This document shows positions 10,873 through 21,147 of a stretch of 64,000 nt of DNA, one piece after another. The position numbers and the translations under genes were made by a program. Location: contig CANJPZ010000001.1 in assembly GCA_947476325.1 (NCBI GenBank), forward strand, positions 124,001-188,000, in the 5' to 3' direction. Numbering within the stretch: the stretch's first letter is position 1; each line of letters opens with the position of its first letter. Source of the stretch: Caulobacteraceae bacterium. GTDB lineage: Bacteria; Pseudomonadota; Alphaproteobacteria; Caulobacterales; Caulobacteraceae. Below the pieces are notes generated by a model, which saw only the letters and a list, made by a program, of their open reading frames with translations, was not told where the DNA came from and did no database searches.

Positions 10873-11280
10873 CTATTTCTCAACCGGCACGCCGTAGAGT
10901 TCCAGGCGGTGGTCGACCAAGCGGTAGCCGAGCCGCTGGGCGATGGCCTGTTGCAGACGCTCGATCTCCTCGTCGACGAATTCGATGACCTTGCCGGTCT
11001 TCATGTCGATCAGGTGGTCGTGGTGCTGTTCGGTCATTTCCTCGTATCGCGAACGGCCGTCGCGAAAGTCGTGGCGCTCGATGATGCCGGCTTCCTCGAA
11101 CAGGCGCACCGTGCGGTATACCGTGGCGATCGAGATGTGATGATCGACCTCGTGGGCGCGGCGGTAGAGCTCTTCCACATCCGGGTGGTCGTGCGCGGTC
11201 GACAGCACGCGCGCGATGACGCGGCGCTGGTCGGTCATGCGCATGTTCTTTTCGATGCAGAGTTTTTCGATGCGGTCCAA
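10873..11280 (-). CDS. fur: Fur-family ferric uptake regulator
   Basis: A metal-dependent repressor; from the chosen start it has 135 residues. The winged helix includes RMTDQRRVIARVL and ISIATVYRTVRLFEEAG. Metal sites include HHDHLID and the following EFVDEEIE. It has no CxxC pair, as in many alphaproteobacterial Fur proteins. Start choice: TTG at 11280 gives (M)DRIEKLCIEK, which fits the family N-terminus and follows GGAAG. A GTG at 11337 is also in frame and would add 19 unrelated residues, starting two bases after rimI. Iron is the likely ligand, but manganese (Mur-type) cannot be excluded. Confidence 0.92.
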   Translation of the reverse strand: MDRIEKLCIEKNMRMTDQRRVIARVLSTAHDHPDVEELYRRAHEVDHHISIATVYRTVRLFEEAGIIERHDFRDGRSRYEEMTEQHHDHLIDMKTGKVIEFVDEEIERLQQAIAQRLGYRLVDHRLELYGVPVEK

Positions 11281-11339
11281 GTCGTTCAGCTTCCGGCGCG
11301 TTCCAGGTTGGGCATCATAGGCTGAAAGCGCCCACACTG

Positions 11340-11768
11340 TTAAGCGCCGCGCCGCAGAACCAGGGCGTCAACCGCCGCGGCCCCTGGACGGGCGTAATAG
11401 CCCTTGCGGCGACCGGCCGCTTCAAATCCTGTGGCGGCATAGAGGGCAATAGCGGCGGCGTTGTCCTCGGCGACCTCCAGGAACATTGAGGCCGCGCCTT
11501 CACCTCTGGTGCCAGACAGCGCAGCCTCGACAAGGGCGCCGCCCAGTCCCGCGCGCCGCCGGGCCGGATCGACCGCCAGGGTGAGGATCTCGGCCTCGTC
11601 GCCGGCGGTGCGCCACAGGATGAAGCCGGCGTCCTCGATGACCGCGCCCGAGGCGCCGGAGGACAAAAGCTGATGGATCTCCATGGCGCTCCATGGCCGG
11701 TCAAACGCCGTCGCGTGCAGACCGGCCAGCAGCGCCGCGTCTGCCGCTGCTGCACGCCGGATTGTCAT
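11340..11768 (-). CDS. rimI: Ribosomal-protein-alanine N-acetyltransferase-like GNAT
   Basis: A 142-residue GNAT-fold acetyltransferase. The acetyl-CoA loop ARRRAGLGGALVEAAL is around residues 69-84, and FLEVAEDNAAAIALYAATGF is the RimI-type motif B. Its position directly after tsaB, with an ATGA overlap, is the usual location of rimI. In E. coli the product acetylates the N-terminus of ribosomal protein S18; the substrate here is inferred from that. Confidence 0.88.
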   Translation of the reverse strand: MTIRRAAAADAALLAGLHATAFDRPWSAMEIHQLLSSGASGAVIEDAGFILWRTAGDEAEILTLAVDPARRRAGLGGALVEAALSGTRGEGAASMFLEVAEDNAAAIALYAATGFEAAGRRKGYYARPGAAAVDALVLRRGA

Positions 11769-12400
11769 TCTCCCAAAACCTTGCCGCCGGGCAGCTTTGC
11801 GTCCGGCGTACGCAGATAGAGTGGCGTGCCGGGGTCCCGCCGGGCCGCCAGGGCGAGCAGGGCCTCGGGGGCCGGGGCCTCGACGGGCGCGATGCGCGCG
11901 TTCGGCAGGCAGCCTTCGACCATCGCGGCGCCGGGGCCGACAGCGATGATTTCACGGCCGCGTCCACTGAAGAAATCCACGACATCGGCGACCTTCGAAG
12001 CGGCGGGCGGGCAGACCGCTGATCCATTCTCGAAGGCCTGCCAGTAAGCCTGATCGCGCCGCGCATCGATGATGGCCAGCACCAGGCCTTCGCGCCCCGT
12101 CGCCAGGGCCTCGAGAACGCCGATACCGGCGCAGGGAATATCCAGAGCCAGGGCCATGGATCTGGCGAAGGCCAGGCCGACCCGCAGGCCGGTGAACGAG
12201 CCGGGCCCGACAGTGGCGCCGATCAGGTCCAGGTCGGCGAACGCGACACCAGCGGCCTGCATGACCTGCTCGACCATCGGCGCCAGGCGCTCCTGATGGC
12301 CGCGCATCATCGTCTCGCTGAGGCTGGCCAGAACGGCGCCGTCCCGCCCCACGACCGCGGTGCAGGCGCCCAGACAGGTATCGACAGCCAGGGTGATCAT
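11765..12400 (-). CDS. tsaB: tRNA threonylcarbamoyladenosine biosynthesis protein TsaB
   Basis: A 211-residue ASKHA-fold protein that partners TsaD and TsaE to make t6A37 in ANN-decoding tRNAs. It opens MITLAVDTCLGACTAVV and contains HQERLAPMVEQVM and the diagnostic VGPGSFTGLRVGLAFARSMA. It is the first gene of the minus-strand run to metK, so the promoter should lie in 12401-12552, which it shares with the divergent VOC gene. Confidence 0.94.
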   Translation of the reverse strand: MITLAVDTCLGACTAVVGRDGAVLASLSETMMRGHQERLAPMVEQVMQAAGVAFADLDLIGATVGPGSFTGLRVGLAFARSMALALDIPCAGIGVLEALATGREGLVLAIIDARRDQAYWQAFENGSAVCPPAASKVADVVDFFSGRGREIIAVGPGAAMVEGCLPNARIAPVEAPAPEALLALAARRDPGTPLYLRTPDAKLPGGKVLGE

Positions 12401-12552
12401 GCTGCGTGGCTAGACCAGACGGCCGCCGGGCTCAAACGGTTTGGACGGCGCGGGCGATGCTTGACACATCTCGCCTGCCGAAATCATGCTTCCCCCAAGG
12501 GAAACGTGCGGCGGGATCCGGACCGGGATCAAAGCTTGCGGGGGAACATGTC

Positions 12553-13560
12553 ATGATGGCCAGCCGGCCCCTGAAATCCATGCTTGCGTTCGCGGCCTCG
12601 GCCGCCATCGGCGCGACTTTGACGCTCTCGGCCTGGGCCCAGACGCCGGCCGGCGGGGGCGCGGCGCCCACGCCACGGCCCGTCCAGCCTGCGCCGCCGC
12701 CGATCGACGCCCTGATCAAGGACGCGCACTGGCACGATGTGACCATCAATACGGTCGACCCCCAGGGGGCCGTTGATTTCTATGCGAAGCACTTCAAGGC
12801 TAGGGCTGCGACCTGGAACGGTCGGCCGGCGGTCTGGACCCAGAAATCGTGGCTGCTGTTCAACAAGGTCAGCAAACCCGCCTCGCCGGCCTTCAATACG
12901 GCGATCTGGCACATCGGCTGGGGCGCGCCGGACCCCAAGGCGGCCTACGCCCACCAGCTGTCGATCGGCACGACCTTCGCCCAGCCGCTGACCGATATCT
13001 CCACCGGCCTGTCCGGTTTCCGGCCCGACCAGTTCTACTACATGTACGTGGCGACCCCTGAGCACACCATGGTCGAGCTCAACACCGCCAACCACGACAA
13101 CTTTGGCCACATCCACATGTTCAGCCTTGATCCGGTGGCGGCCGGCGACTGGTACATGAAGACCTTTGGCGTGCGCGGCCGGTTGTCGACGCCCCAGACC
13201 AATCGCGAGCCGCGCTTCAGCATCGGGCCCGAACATGTGCAGGTCGGGCCCTCGTCGAGCATCAATTTCGACAACGTCAACATGATCATCTACCCGGTGC
13301 AGTACGCCACCAAGAGCTACGCCGGCGACTGGACCAATGTGAAGACGATGCAGACCACCCGGGGCAAGGCCTTTGACCACATCGGGGTTTCGGTGCCAGA
13401 TCTGGATCTGGCCCTGCGTCTGTTGCGCGGTCAGGGGACCAGGGTCACTGAAGGCGTCCGGCGGGTGAACTCAAAGCTGCGCACCGCCTGGATCGAAGGC
13501 CCCGATCATATGGCGATAGAACTTCTCGAGGACCGGACTGATCATCCGCCGCTGGAGTAG
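12553..13560 (+). CDS. Secreted VOC/glyoxalase-superfamily protein
   Basis: About 335 residues. An N-terminal signal peptide (KSMLAFAASAAIGATLTLSAWAQ) is followed by two VOC-like modules: the first from WHDVTINTVDPQGAVDFYAKHFKA, the second from HIHMFSLDPVAAGDWYMKTFG. It ends with GPDHMAIELLEDR. VOC proteins are metal-dependent lyases, dioxygenases or binding proteins; candidate ligands (His and Glu) are present but the substrate is unknown. Export of a VOC protein is less usual than cytosolic location. The ATG at 12553 follows GGGGGA; the longer open frame from 12406 would bury the signal peptide. It converges on the membrane pair downstream. Confidence 0.75.
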   Translation: MMASRPLKSMLAFAASAAIGATLTLSAWAQTPAGGGAAPTPRPVQPAPPPIDALIKDAHWHDVTINTVDPQGAVDFYAKHFKARAATWNGRPAVWTQKSWLLFNKVSKPASPAFNTAIWHIGWGAPDPKAAYAHQLSIGTTFAQPLTDISTGLSGFRPDQFYYMYVATPEHTMVELNTANHDNFGHIHMFSLDPVAAGDWYMKTFGVRGRLSTPQTNREPRFSIGPEHVQVGPSSSINFDNVNMIIYPVQYATKSYAGDWTNVKTMQTTRGKAFDHIGVSVPDLDLALRLLRGQGTRVTEGVRRVNSKLRTAWIEGPDHMAIELLEDRTDHPPLE

Positions 13561-13572
13561 GTCGGGCAAGCC

Positions 13573-14097
13573 TTACGAGAACAGGCCGCACCATTCGCAC
13601 CAGTGCTGAGGCGGCTTGAAGAAGCCCAGGAACCGCCCTCCCGCCAGCACGCCTGTCCAGGCGAGGAATGAGATCGCGGCGACGACCTTTGAGGCAAGCG
13701 GCGCATCCTCGCCGGCGCCAACGGCATTGGTCCGCCGGGCAAGGAAGCTGTAGAAAACGATCACATTCACCCCGGCGATGAACATGCAGATGACCTTGAT
13801 GTGGAAGGCCGGGCTGTAGGTGTAGTTGGCCGGGGCCGATACGAAGAACATCAGGCCGGTGACCAGGTTTATGCAAAAGCCCAGCACGCCGAAGGGGATC
13901 AGCTTGCCCAGAGGCGCGACCGGCAAGCCCTTGGCGACGCCCAGCACGCGCAGGTCGTAGAGGCCGACGGTCCCGAAGAGCACGGACAGGCCGATGTAGT
14001 GGGTGATCTCGGCGATCGGCCATCCCCAGTCGGTATTCATGAGCTCCCAGATGTGGGTGCGGTGGGCGAAGGCGATGATGCGGTCCATCGGGTCCAT
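13573..14097 (-). CDS. Small integral membrane protein, DUF6644-like (second of a pair)
   Basis: About 174 residues with roughly four membrane helices: EITHYIGLSVLFGTVGLYDL, KLIPFGVLGFCINLVTGLMFF, FHIKVICMFIAGVNVIVFYSF and VVAAISFLAWTGVLAGGRFLG. The C-terminus is PPQHWCEWCGLFS. It starts just after the other membrane gene and the two look like partners or duplicates. I do not know its function; histidines in the helices would suit a haem- or quinone-binding membrane protein, but that is speculation. ATG at 14097 is chosen; GTGs at 14109/14106 would overlap the upstream gene. Confidence 0.68.
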   Translation of the reverse strand: MDPMDRIIAFAHRTHIWELMNTDWGWPIAEITHYIGLSVLFGTVGLYDLRVLGVAKGLPVAPLGKLIPFGVLGFCINLVTGLMFFVSAPANYTYSPAFHIKVICMFIAGVNVIVFYSFLARRTNAVGAGEDAPLASKVVAAISFLAWTGVLAGGRFLGFFKPPQHWCEWCGLFS

Positions 14098-14102
14098 GGC
14101 GC

Positions 14103-14597
14103 TCACCACAGGATGTTGTTGAAGCTGTAGGTGTAGGCAAGCAAGCGCCCGGCGATGATGACGAAGGCCCAGATGGCGATCAGGCCGGCGCCGTAGAGTT
14201 TGAGCCGGCCCGTCACGGGGCCGGACTGCAGGGCCGGATCGTCGACCGCCTTTGGCGTCGCAAACCAGGTCAGCCAGATGCCGATGCCGATGGCGATCAG
14301 CTTGACGTAGAACAGCGGGTTGGTGACCGCCTTGGCCGGATAGCTGATGAACAGCAACAGGCCTGACGGGACGATCAGGATGAGCCCGGCGATGCAGATC
14401 GGGCGCAGACGCCTGATCTGGGCGAGCGGGATGCCGGCGCCAAAACCGGACAGGCGAAGGCCGGAGGCAAAGGCGGCGCCGGCCAGCAGGGCCATGCCGA
14501 GGACGTGGATGGAAAGGATGATCGGAAACGGCAGGAACGCCTCGCGCGTCCAGGTCCCGATGGCCGAGTTCTGCAGCCAGATGATGAAGCCGTGCAT
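14103..14597 (-). CDS. Small integral membrane protein, DUF6644-like (first of a pair)
   Basis: 164 residues beginning MHGFIIWLQNSAIGTWTREA, with four hydrophobic helices including FPIILSIHVLGMALLAGAAF, ICIAGLILIVPSGLLLFISY, FYVKLIAIGIGIWLTWF and LIAIWAFVIIAGRLLAYTYS. The helix layout (His in helix 1, SYPAKAVTNPLFYVK loop) parallels the second gene (HYIGLSVLFG, SAPANYTYSPAFHIK), supporting a duplicated family. ATG at 14597 follows GGGGGGA; an upstream TTG at 14609 is less likely. Function unknown. Confidence 0.7.
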   Translation of the reverse strand: MHGFIIWLQNSAIGTWTREAFLPFPIILSIHVLGMALLAGAAFASGLRLSGFGAGIPLAQIRRLRPICIAGLILIVPSGLLLFISYPAKAVTNPLFYVKLIAIGIGIWLTWFATPKAVDDPALQSGPVTGRLKLYGAGLIAIWAFVIIAGRLLAYTYSFNNILW

Positions 14598-14664
14598 GAG
14601 TCCCCCCAAGAGACTGCGACCGGGCCTGTCTATAACCTGAATACGGGCGGCGGGGCGATAACCC

Positions 14665-15345
14665 TTAGACCTTGCCGGTCACCGGGATCAGGGCGCCGGT
14701 GATGGCCCGCGCCTCTTCGCTCGCCAGAAACAGGATCACTGCCGCCAGATCATGGGGGCTGACCCATTTCGCGGGATCAGCCTTGGGCATGTCGGCGCGG
14801 TTCTGGGGCGTGTCGATGATCGAGGGCAAAACAGCGTTGACGGTGACGCCGGCCTCTTTCAGCTCTTCGGCCAGCGCCTGGGTCAGCGCATGAACGCCCG
14901 CCTTCGAGGCCGCATAGGCGCCCATGCCCACACCGGCTTTCAGCGCCGCGGCCGAACCGACATTGACGATCCGCCCTGCCGGACTGGCCTTGAGATAGGG
15001 GATCGCGGCGCGCGAGGCGTTGAGCGCCGTCTGTACATTCAGCCGGTGGAGGGCAGCCCAGGTTTCGGAACCTCCGTTCTCGACCTTTTCCCAGGCAAAA
15101 CCGCCGGCGATGTTCAGCAGGGCGTCCAGCCCGCCCAGTGCGTCATGGGCCTTGTGCATGGCGGCGTCGGCGGCGGCCGGATCGCTTAAGTCGACACCGG
15201 CCACGACGATGGCTTGCGGCGGGGCGTGGGCAGGCGTTGCGGCATGATCGATCACGGCCACCCGATGGCCCAGAGCGCAGGCGGCGGCCGCTACGGCCGA
15301 CCCCAAAATCCCGGCGCCGCCGGTAATGACGAGCTTGCGGCTCAG
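14665..15345 (-). CDS. Short-chain dehydrogenase/reductase, apparently with a CTG start
   Basis: A classical SDR of about 226 residues. From CTG at 15345 it reads LSRKLVITGGAGILGSAVA, giving the nucleotide motif TGGAGILG. Catalytic residues follow as Ser in NVGSAAALK and Tyr/Lys in YAASKAG, and LNIAGG is the NNAG-equivalent. The first conventional start in frame is TTG at 15306, which would cut off the TGGAG glycine motif and the first beta strand. The CTG overlaps the nfuA stop as CTGA, a coupled arrangement. The substrate is unknown. Confidence 0.82.
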   Translation of the reverse strand: MSRKLVITGGAGILGSAVAAAACALGHRVAVIDHAATPAHAPPQAIVVAGVDLSDPAAADAAMHKAHDALGGLDALLNIAGGFAWEKVENGGSETWAALHRLNVQTALNASRAAIPYLKASPAGRIVNVGSAAALKAGVGMGAYAASKAGVHALTQALAEELKEAGVTVNAVLPSIIDTPQNRADMPKADPAKWVSPHDLAAVILFLASEEARAITGALIPVTGKV

Positions 15346-15914
15346 AGCGTCTGCTCCACGCGGGTGACCTCGGGAACATAATGCTTGAGCATGTTCTCGA
15401 CGCCGGACTTCAGGGTGGCGGTGGACGACGGACAGCCCGAACAGGCGCCGCGCATCTGCAGCCAGACGACCCCGGTGTCGGGTTCATAGCGGTCGAACAG
15501 GATATCGCCGCCATCCTGGGCCACCGAGGGGCGGATGCGGGAATCCAGCAGGTCCTTGATCTCGGCGACGATCTGGACGGCGTCGCCCGTGTAGTCGCCC
15601 TCGCCGTGGGCCGCGTCCTGATTGGCGCCGCCTTCCAGCGCCTGGCCCGAGACATAGTGGTCCATGATGGCGGCCAGAACGTGAGGCTTGAGATGCTTCC
15701 ATTCCAGATCGCCGTCGCCCTTGGTGATGGTGACGAAATCGGCGCCGAAGAAAACGCGGGTCACGCCCTCGATCTCGAACAGGGCGGCGGCCAGGGGCGA
15801 GGCGGCGGCTTCGCGGGCGTCGCGGTATTCGCGCGTGCCGGCCCCGGTGACGTCGCGGCCGGGGATGAACTTCAGCACCTGCGGGTTCGGGGTGGCTTCT
15901 GTCTGGATGAACAT
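15342..15914 (-). CDS. nfuA: NfuA-type iron-sulfur carrier
   Basis: 190 residues with an N-terminal Nfu_N domain (MFIQTEATPNPQVLKFIPG) and a C-terminal NifU domain (IRPSVAQDGGDILF) carrying the cluster motif CSGCPSS. It transfers Fe-S clusters to apoproteins in the cytosol. This two-domain architecture is the alphaproteobacterial/mitochondrial NFU1 type. Its stop is shared with the start of the downstream SDR. Confidence 0.93.
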   Translation of the reverse strand: MFIQTEATPNPQVLKFIPGRDVTGAGTREYRDAREAAASPLAAALFEIEGVTRVFFGADFVTITKGDGDLEWKHLKPHVLAAIMDHYVSGQALEGGANQDAAHGEGDYTGDAVQIVAEIKDLLDSRIRPSVAQDGGDILFDRYEPDTGVVWLQMRGACSGCPSSTATLKSGVENMLKHYVPEVTRVEQTL

Positions 15915-15977
15915 GGCTCTTAGATGGTCCTCATCAAGCCCTTAGCCAACCCTAGAGATTCTGCGCGCGCTTTCATC

Positions 15978-17087
<1,110 letters not shown>

Positions 17088-17167
17088 GCGGTGTTTCTCC
17101 CTTGCCGCCGTTCTAGCGCCTGTTGCGCCGCTTGCCACCCCGCAAGCGACCTGCGCCTTATGGGCCC

Positions 17168-17647
17168 ATGGCCGTAGCTTTTACCCGCGAAGAAGACGCC
17201 GAGTCCCAGGCCGCCAACCTGCCGGACCGTCCGGTCTCAACCGCGCCCAATTTCGTGACCCCTCAAGGCCTGGCCCTGATCGAGGCGGCGCTGGCCGAGG
17301 CGCGGGCGGCCTATACGGCGGCCCAGAGCGGCGGCGGGGTGGCGGCCGATCGCACGGCCATGGCCCGGGCGACGCGCGATTTGCGCTACTGGTCGGCGCG
17401 CCGGGGCAGCGCCCAGCTGGTCGAGGCCGCGCCTACCGACGAGACTGTGGCCTTCGCCTCCACCGTCAGCATCGAGCGCGAAGACGGCCGCAAACAGACT
17501 TTCCGCATCGTCGGCGAGGACGAGGCCGATCCCGCCAAGGGCGCGATCAGCTGGGTCTCGCCGCTGGCCGGCGCGATGATGGGCAAACGGGCGGGGGACG
17601 TTGTAACCGTTGGCGGGGCCGAGGTGGAGATCGTTTCGGTGGGGTAG
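17168..17647 (+). CDS. GreA/GreB-family transcription elongation factor-like protein
   Basis: 159 residues. An N-terminal helical segment ([15 protein letters not shown] to [13 protein letters not shown]) precedes a C-terminal FKBP-like Gre domain ending [20 protein letters not shown], the characteristic GreA/B signature. The coiled-coil tip lacks the canonical acidic run of GreA, so transcript cleavage activity is uncertain and it may act like other secondary-channel or Rnk-type factors. ATG at 17168 is chosen because the upstream extension overlaps the frmA promoter. An inverted repeat element follows it. Confidence 0.82.
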   Translation: MAVAFTREEDAESQAANLPDRPVSTAPNFVTPQGLALIEAALAEARAAYTAAQSGGGVAADRTAMARATRDLRYWSARRGSAQLVEAAPTDETVAFASTVSIEREDGRKQTFRIVGEDEADPAKGAISWVSPLAGAMMGKRAGDVVTVGGAEVEIVSVG

Positions 17648-17674
17648 GCATTAACGTTCCGCCACTCACTAAAA

Positions 17675-17783
17675 CCGCTCATCCCGGCGAATGCCGGGAC
17701 CCAGATTCTGCCTCGCAGCATTGCCATCTATTCCCAACACCGCGCCATACGATCTGGGCCCCGGCATTCGCCGGGGTGAGCGG
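17675..17783. repeat. Intergenic palindromic repeat element, CCGGCGAATGCCGG type
   Basis: Two 32-base arms, CCGCTCATCCCGGCGAATGC... at 17676 and its near-perfect reverse complement ending ...GGGGTGAGCGG at 17783, enclose a 40-base AT-richer centre. Each arm itself contains the smaller palindrome CCCGGCGAATGCCGGG. Such elements are dispersed in many alphaproteobacterial genomes. Here it fills the whole gap between the Gre-like gene and the convergent aroA and may also serve as a terminator. Confidence 0.8.
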
Positions 17784-17784
17784 A

Positions 17785-19041
17785 CTATTCAAAAGCCAGC
17801 GCCACACCCAAGCCCTTCAGCGCATCCCAATATCCCGGCCAGGTTTTCGCCACGCACTCCGGGTCCTCGATTTCAATGCCCGCAGTCACCAGACCGGCGA
17901 TGGCGAAGCTCATGGCCATGCGGTGGTCGGCGCGGGGGTCGATACGGGCTGAGACTGTCGTACCGCGCAGCGACGGATCGCCGGTGACGATCAGGTCATC
18001 GCCCTCTTCGTGGGCCAGGCCGGGTTTGATGCGGTTCAGGCCTTCGGCGAGGGCGCTGATGCGATCGCATTCCTTGACCCTCAGGCCGGCGATGCCGGTG
18101 AAGCGGACGGGCGAGGCGTTATAGGCCGCCAGCACCGCCAGGGTGGGGACGGCGTCCTGCATCTGCGAGCCCTCGATCATGCCTGGCATGGCGGGGAAGG
18201 CGGCGATGAAGGCGTGGGCGGCGGCGTCGGGCTGGGTGAAGGCGCCGGGCGCCAGGCCCAGGTCGATCGTCCCGCCGGTGATGGCTTCCCAGGCCCAGGG
18301 ATAGGTCGCCGCCGAGGCGTCGGGCTCAATGCGCAGGTCGAAGGGTCGATAGCCGGTGGGGATGATCCGCCAGGCGCTGCGGTTGCCGAGAGGCTCAACC
18401 TGGGCTCCGAAGGCGGTCATGCCGGCCAGGGTCAGGTCGACATAGCCGCGCGCCCCGATGTCCTCGCCCTTGAGTGCGATCTCCACCGGCGCCTTTGCGC
18501 AGGCGGCCGCCATAAGCAGGGCCGAGACGTACTGGCTCGACAGGCTGGCATCGATCTCGACCCGTCCGCCCGGCAGGCCGCCTGTGCCGACCACGATCAC
18601 CGGCGGACACCCCGTCGGGGACGAGGCCTCGACGCCGAGCGCGTTGAGGGCGGCGATCAGCGGGCCGATGGGTCGCTTGCGCATGTGCTCATCGCCGTCG
18701 ATGACCACGGCGCCCGGGACCAGGGTGGCGGCGGCGGTCAGAAACCGGGTGGCGGTGCCGGCGTTGCCGAGAAACAGTTCTCGGTCCGGATGGGCCAGGG
18801 CGCCGGTTCCGGTGACGACAAAGCTCGTCTCGTCCGGCTCGTTGACGGAAACGCCCATCTGGCGCAGCGCGGCGGCCATGTAAGCGGTGTCATCGCTCTT
18901 CAAGGCCCCGGTCAGGCGGCTGGTTCCTTTGGCGAGCGCCACCATCAGCAGGGCCCGGTTGGTGATCGATTTCGAGCCGGGCAGGGTCAGGGCGCCGGTC
19001 AGCGGGCGCCCGGGCGGCGTGATGCGGACGGCTCCGCTCAA
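17785..19041 (-). CDS. aroA: 3-phosphoshikimate 1-carboxyvinyltransferase (EPSP synthase)
   Basis: The sixth step of the shikimate pathway. From TTG at 19041 it has 418 residues and opens LSGAVRITPPGRPLTG. The PEP/S3P-binding signatures LPGSKSITNRALL, LFLGNAGTATRFLTA and RVKECDRISAL are intact, as is DPRADHRMAMSFA near the C-terminus. NAGTATR has Thr-Ala where many enzymes have NAGTAMR. The start overlaps the stop of the upstream small gene as TTGA; the open frame runs to 19146 but that part overlaps the small gene and lacks similarity. Confidence 0.94.
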   Translation of the reverse strand: MSGAVRITPPGRPLTGALTLPGSKSITNRALLMVALAKGTSRLTGALKSDDTAYMAAALRQMGVSVNEPDETSFVVTGTGALAHPDRELFLGNAGTATRFLTAAATLVPGAVVIDGDEHMRKRPIGPLIAALNALGVEASSPTGCPPVIVVGTGGLPGGRVEIDASLSSQYVSALLMAAACAKAPVEIALKGEDIGARGYVDLTLAGMTAFGAQVEPLGNRSAWRIIPTGYRPFDLRIEPDASAATYPWAWEAITGGTIDLGLAPGAFTQPDAAAHAFIAAFPAMPGMIEGSQMQDAVPTLAVLAAYNASPVRFTGIAGLRVKECDRISALAEGLNRIKPGLAHEEGDDLIVTGDPSLRGTTVSARIDPRADHRMAMSFAIAGLVTAGIEIEDPECVAKTWPGYWDALKGLGVALAFE

Positions 19042-19274
19042 GGCTGTTTCGGCGCGGGCGCAGGCGCGGCCGGCGGCAGGGCGGGCAGGGGCATGCGCTT
19101 GAGGTCCATGGGTGTGGCGCAGGCGCGCCATTCCTTGGCCCACCATTTGCCGGCGGCCTCGCAGGCTTTTTCCGGCTGGACGTACATCACCTGATAGGCA
19201 AGGCCGCTGGCCAGGCCGAGCACCAGGATAATCGCAAACAGCAGGGTGATGCGGTTGAGAAGAAAGCGCGCCAT
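19038..19274 (-). CDS. Small single-pass membrane protein upstream of aroA
   Basis: 78 residues: MARFLLNRITLLFAIILVLGLASG forms one membrane helix. A short domain with two cysteines (KACEAAGKWWAKEWRACATP) and a Pro/Ala-rich tail (LPALPPAAPAPAPKQP) follow. The two cysteines would be outside the membrane and could form a disulfide. ATG at 19274 follows AAGGG. Its stop overlaps the aroA start, so the two are coupled. I do not recognise a family. Confidence 0.65.
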   Translation of the reverse strand: MARFLLNRITLLFAIILVLGLASGLAYQVMYVQPEKACEAAGKWWAKEWRACATPMDLKRMPLPALPPAAPAPAPKQP

Positions 19275-19444
19275 GGCGGCCCTTTTACGTCGCTTTCCGG
19301 CGGGAGCAAGGCGGCTGCGACACGACGGCGCCGCCCCTTGCGTTGACATCGGTGGACGAGCTTGCCAGTTTGCCGCGCTTTTTCGCGGGGCCGGTGTTAC
19401 ACCCTCGAAATTCGGATTCTCAAGCTTAAGGATACGGTGCGCAC

Positions 19445-20194
19445 ATGAAGGTGCTTGTCCCGGTCAAACGGGTGATCGATTCCAACGTCAAGGCGCGGGT
19501 CAAGCCCGACCAGTCCGGCGTTGACCTGGCCAATGTCAAAATGGCCATGAACCCGTTCTGCGAGATCGCGGTGGAAGAAGCCGTGCGTCTCAAGGAAAAG
19601 GGCATTGTTTCGGAAATCGTCGTGGTCTCGATCGGACCGGCCCAGGCCCAGGAGACGATCCGCACGGCCCTGGCCATGGGCGGCGACCGCGGCCTTCTGG
19701 TCCAGTCGGACGTCGATCTGGAACCCCTGGCGGTCGCCAAGGTGCTCAAGGCGGTGGCCGACGAGGAACAGCCCGGCCTGATCCTGATGGGCAAACAGGC
19801 CATCGACGGCGACAACAACGCCGTCGGCCAGATGCTGTCAGCCCTGCTGGGCTGGCCCCAGGCCACCTTCGCCTCGAAGATCGAAATTTCGGGTTCGTCC
19901 GCCAAGGTCACCCGCGAAGTCGATGGCGGTCTGCAGACACTGGACGTGGCCCTGCCGGCGGTGATCACTGCCGACCTGCGCCTCAATGAGCCGCGCTATG
20001 CCTCGCTGCCCAACATCATGAAGGCCAAGAAAAAGGACCTGGCGGTCAAGGCCGTCGGCGACTACGGCGTCGATATCGCGCCTCGCCTCACCGTCCTGAA
20101 GGTCGCCGAGCCGCCGAAACGCGCCGGGGGCATCAAGGTTGAAACCGCCGACGATATGGTCGCCAAACTCAAGACAGAAGCGGGGGTTCTCTAA
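19445..20194 (+). CDS. etfB: Electron transfer flavoprotein beta subunit
   Basis: A 249-residue AMP-binding subunit of ETF, which collects electrons from acyl-CoA and other dehydrogenases for ETF-ubiquinone oxidoreductase. It begins [20 protein letters not shown]. The signature [33 protein letters not shown] is split here only for length: [13 protein letters not shown] and [12 protein letters not shown]. The C-terminal recognition region [10 protein letters not shown] is present. It is followed directly by etfA. The hbd gene downstream fits a role in beta-oxidation or hydroxybutyrate metabolism. Confidence 0.96.
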   Translation: MKVLVPVKRVIDSNVKARVKPDQSGVDLANVKMAMNPFCEIAVEEAVRLKEKGIVSEIVVVSIGPAQAQETIRTALAMGGDRGLLVQSDVDLEPLAVAKVLKAVADEEQPGLILMGKQAIDGDNNAVGQMLSALLGWPQATFASKIEISGSSAKVTREVDGGLQTLDVALPAVITADLRLNEPRYASLPNIMKAKKKDLAVKAVGDYGVDIAPRLTVLKVAEPPKRAGGIKVETADDMVAKLKTEAGVL

Positions 20195-21142
20195 ATGACC
20201 GTCCTCGTCATCGCCGATCACGACGGCAAATCCATCCGTGAAGACACCCTGAAAACCGTGACCGCCGCCGCCCAGCTGGGCGATGTCGACATCCTGGTCG
20301 CGGGCAAGGGCGTCGATGGCGCCGCTGCCGCCGCCGCCAAGATCACGGGCGTCAAGAAGGTCCTGGTGGCTGAATCCGACGCCCTGGGCCACGGCATGGC
20401 CGAGGCCTTTGAGGCCCTGGTTGTTCCCCTGGCCGCCGGCTACGACGCCGTCCTCATCCCCTCGACCAGCCAGGGCAAGAACATTGCCCCGCGCATCGCG
20501 GCGAAACTGGACGTGGCGCCGATCACCGACGTGATCCAGATCGTCGACGCCAGCACCTTCGTGCGGCCGATCTACGCCGGCAACGCGCTGGAGACGGTCA
20601 AGTCGTCGGACGCGAAAAAGGTCATCACCGTACGTCCCACCGCCTTCAAGCCCGCGGGCGAAGGCGGCTCTGGCGCGATCTCCAAGATCGATGCGGGCGC
20701 GGGCGCGGGCGCGGGCGGCGCAAAGTTCATCTCCGAAGAGATCGTCAAGTCCGATCGCCCCGAACTGGGCGCGGCCAAGATCGTTGTCTCAGGCGGTCGG
20801 GCCATGGGTTCGGCCGAAGAGTTCACCAGGGTGATCGAACCCCTCGCCGACCTTCTGGGCGGCGCGGTGGGCGCCTCGCGTGCGGCGGTCGACGCCGGTT
20901 ATGCGCCCAACGACTACCAGGTCGGCCAGACCGGCAAGGTCGTGGCCCCGGACCTGTACATCGCCATCGGCATCTCGGGCGCCATCCAGCACCTGGCCGG
21001 CATGAAGGACTCCAAGGTCATCGTGGCGATCAACAAGGACCCGGACGCGCCGATCTTTGCGGTCGCCGACTACGGCCTGGTGTCCGACTATAAAACAGCC
21101 GTGCCGGACCTGATGGCGGCGCTAAAAAAGGCAGGGAAATAG
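20195..21142 (+). CDS. etfA: Electron transfer flavoprotein alpha subunit
   Basis: The 315-residue FAD-binding partner of EtfB. The C-terminal FAD domain shows [32 protein letters not shown] and [16 protein letters not shown], the ETF alpha signature. It starts at the base after the etfB stop codon, so the subunits are coupled for equal synthesis. A run of alternating Gly/Ala codons (AGAGAGG, about residues 168-176) sits between the two domains. Confidence 0.96.
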   Translation: MTVLVIADHDGKSIREDTLKTVTAAAQLGDVDILVAGKGVDGAAAAAAKITGVKKVLVAESDALGHGMAEAFEALVVPLAAGYDAVLIPSTSQGKNIAPRIAAKLDVAPITDVIQIVDASTFVRPIYAGNALETVKSSDAKKVITVRPTAFKPAGEGGSGAISKIDAGAGAGAGGAKFISEEIVKSDRPELGAAKIVVSGGRAMGSAEEFTRVIEPLADLLGGAVGASRAAVDAGYAPNDYQVGQTGKVVAPDLYIAIGISGAIQHLAGMKDSKVIVAINKDPDAPIFAVADYGLVSDYKTAVPDLMAALKKAGK

Positions 21143-21147
21143 GACAA

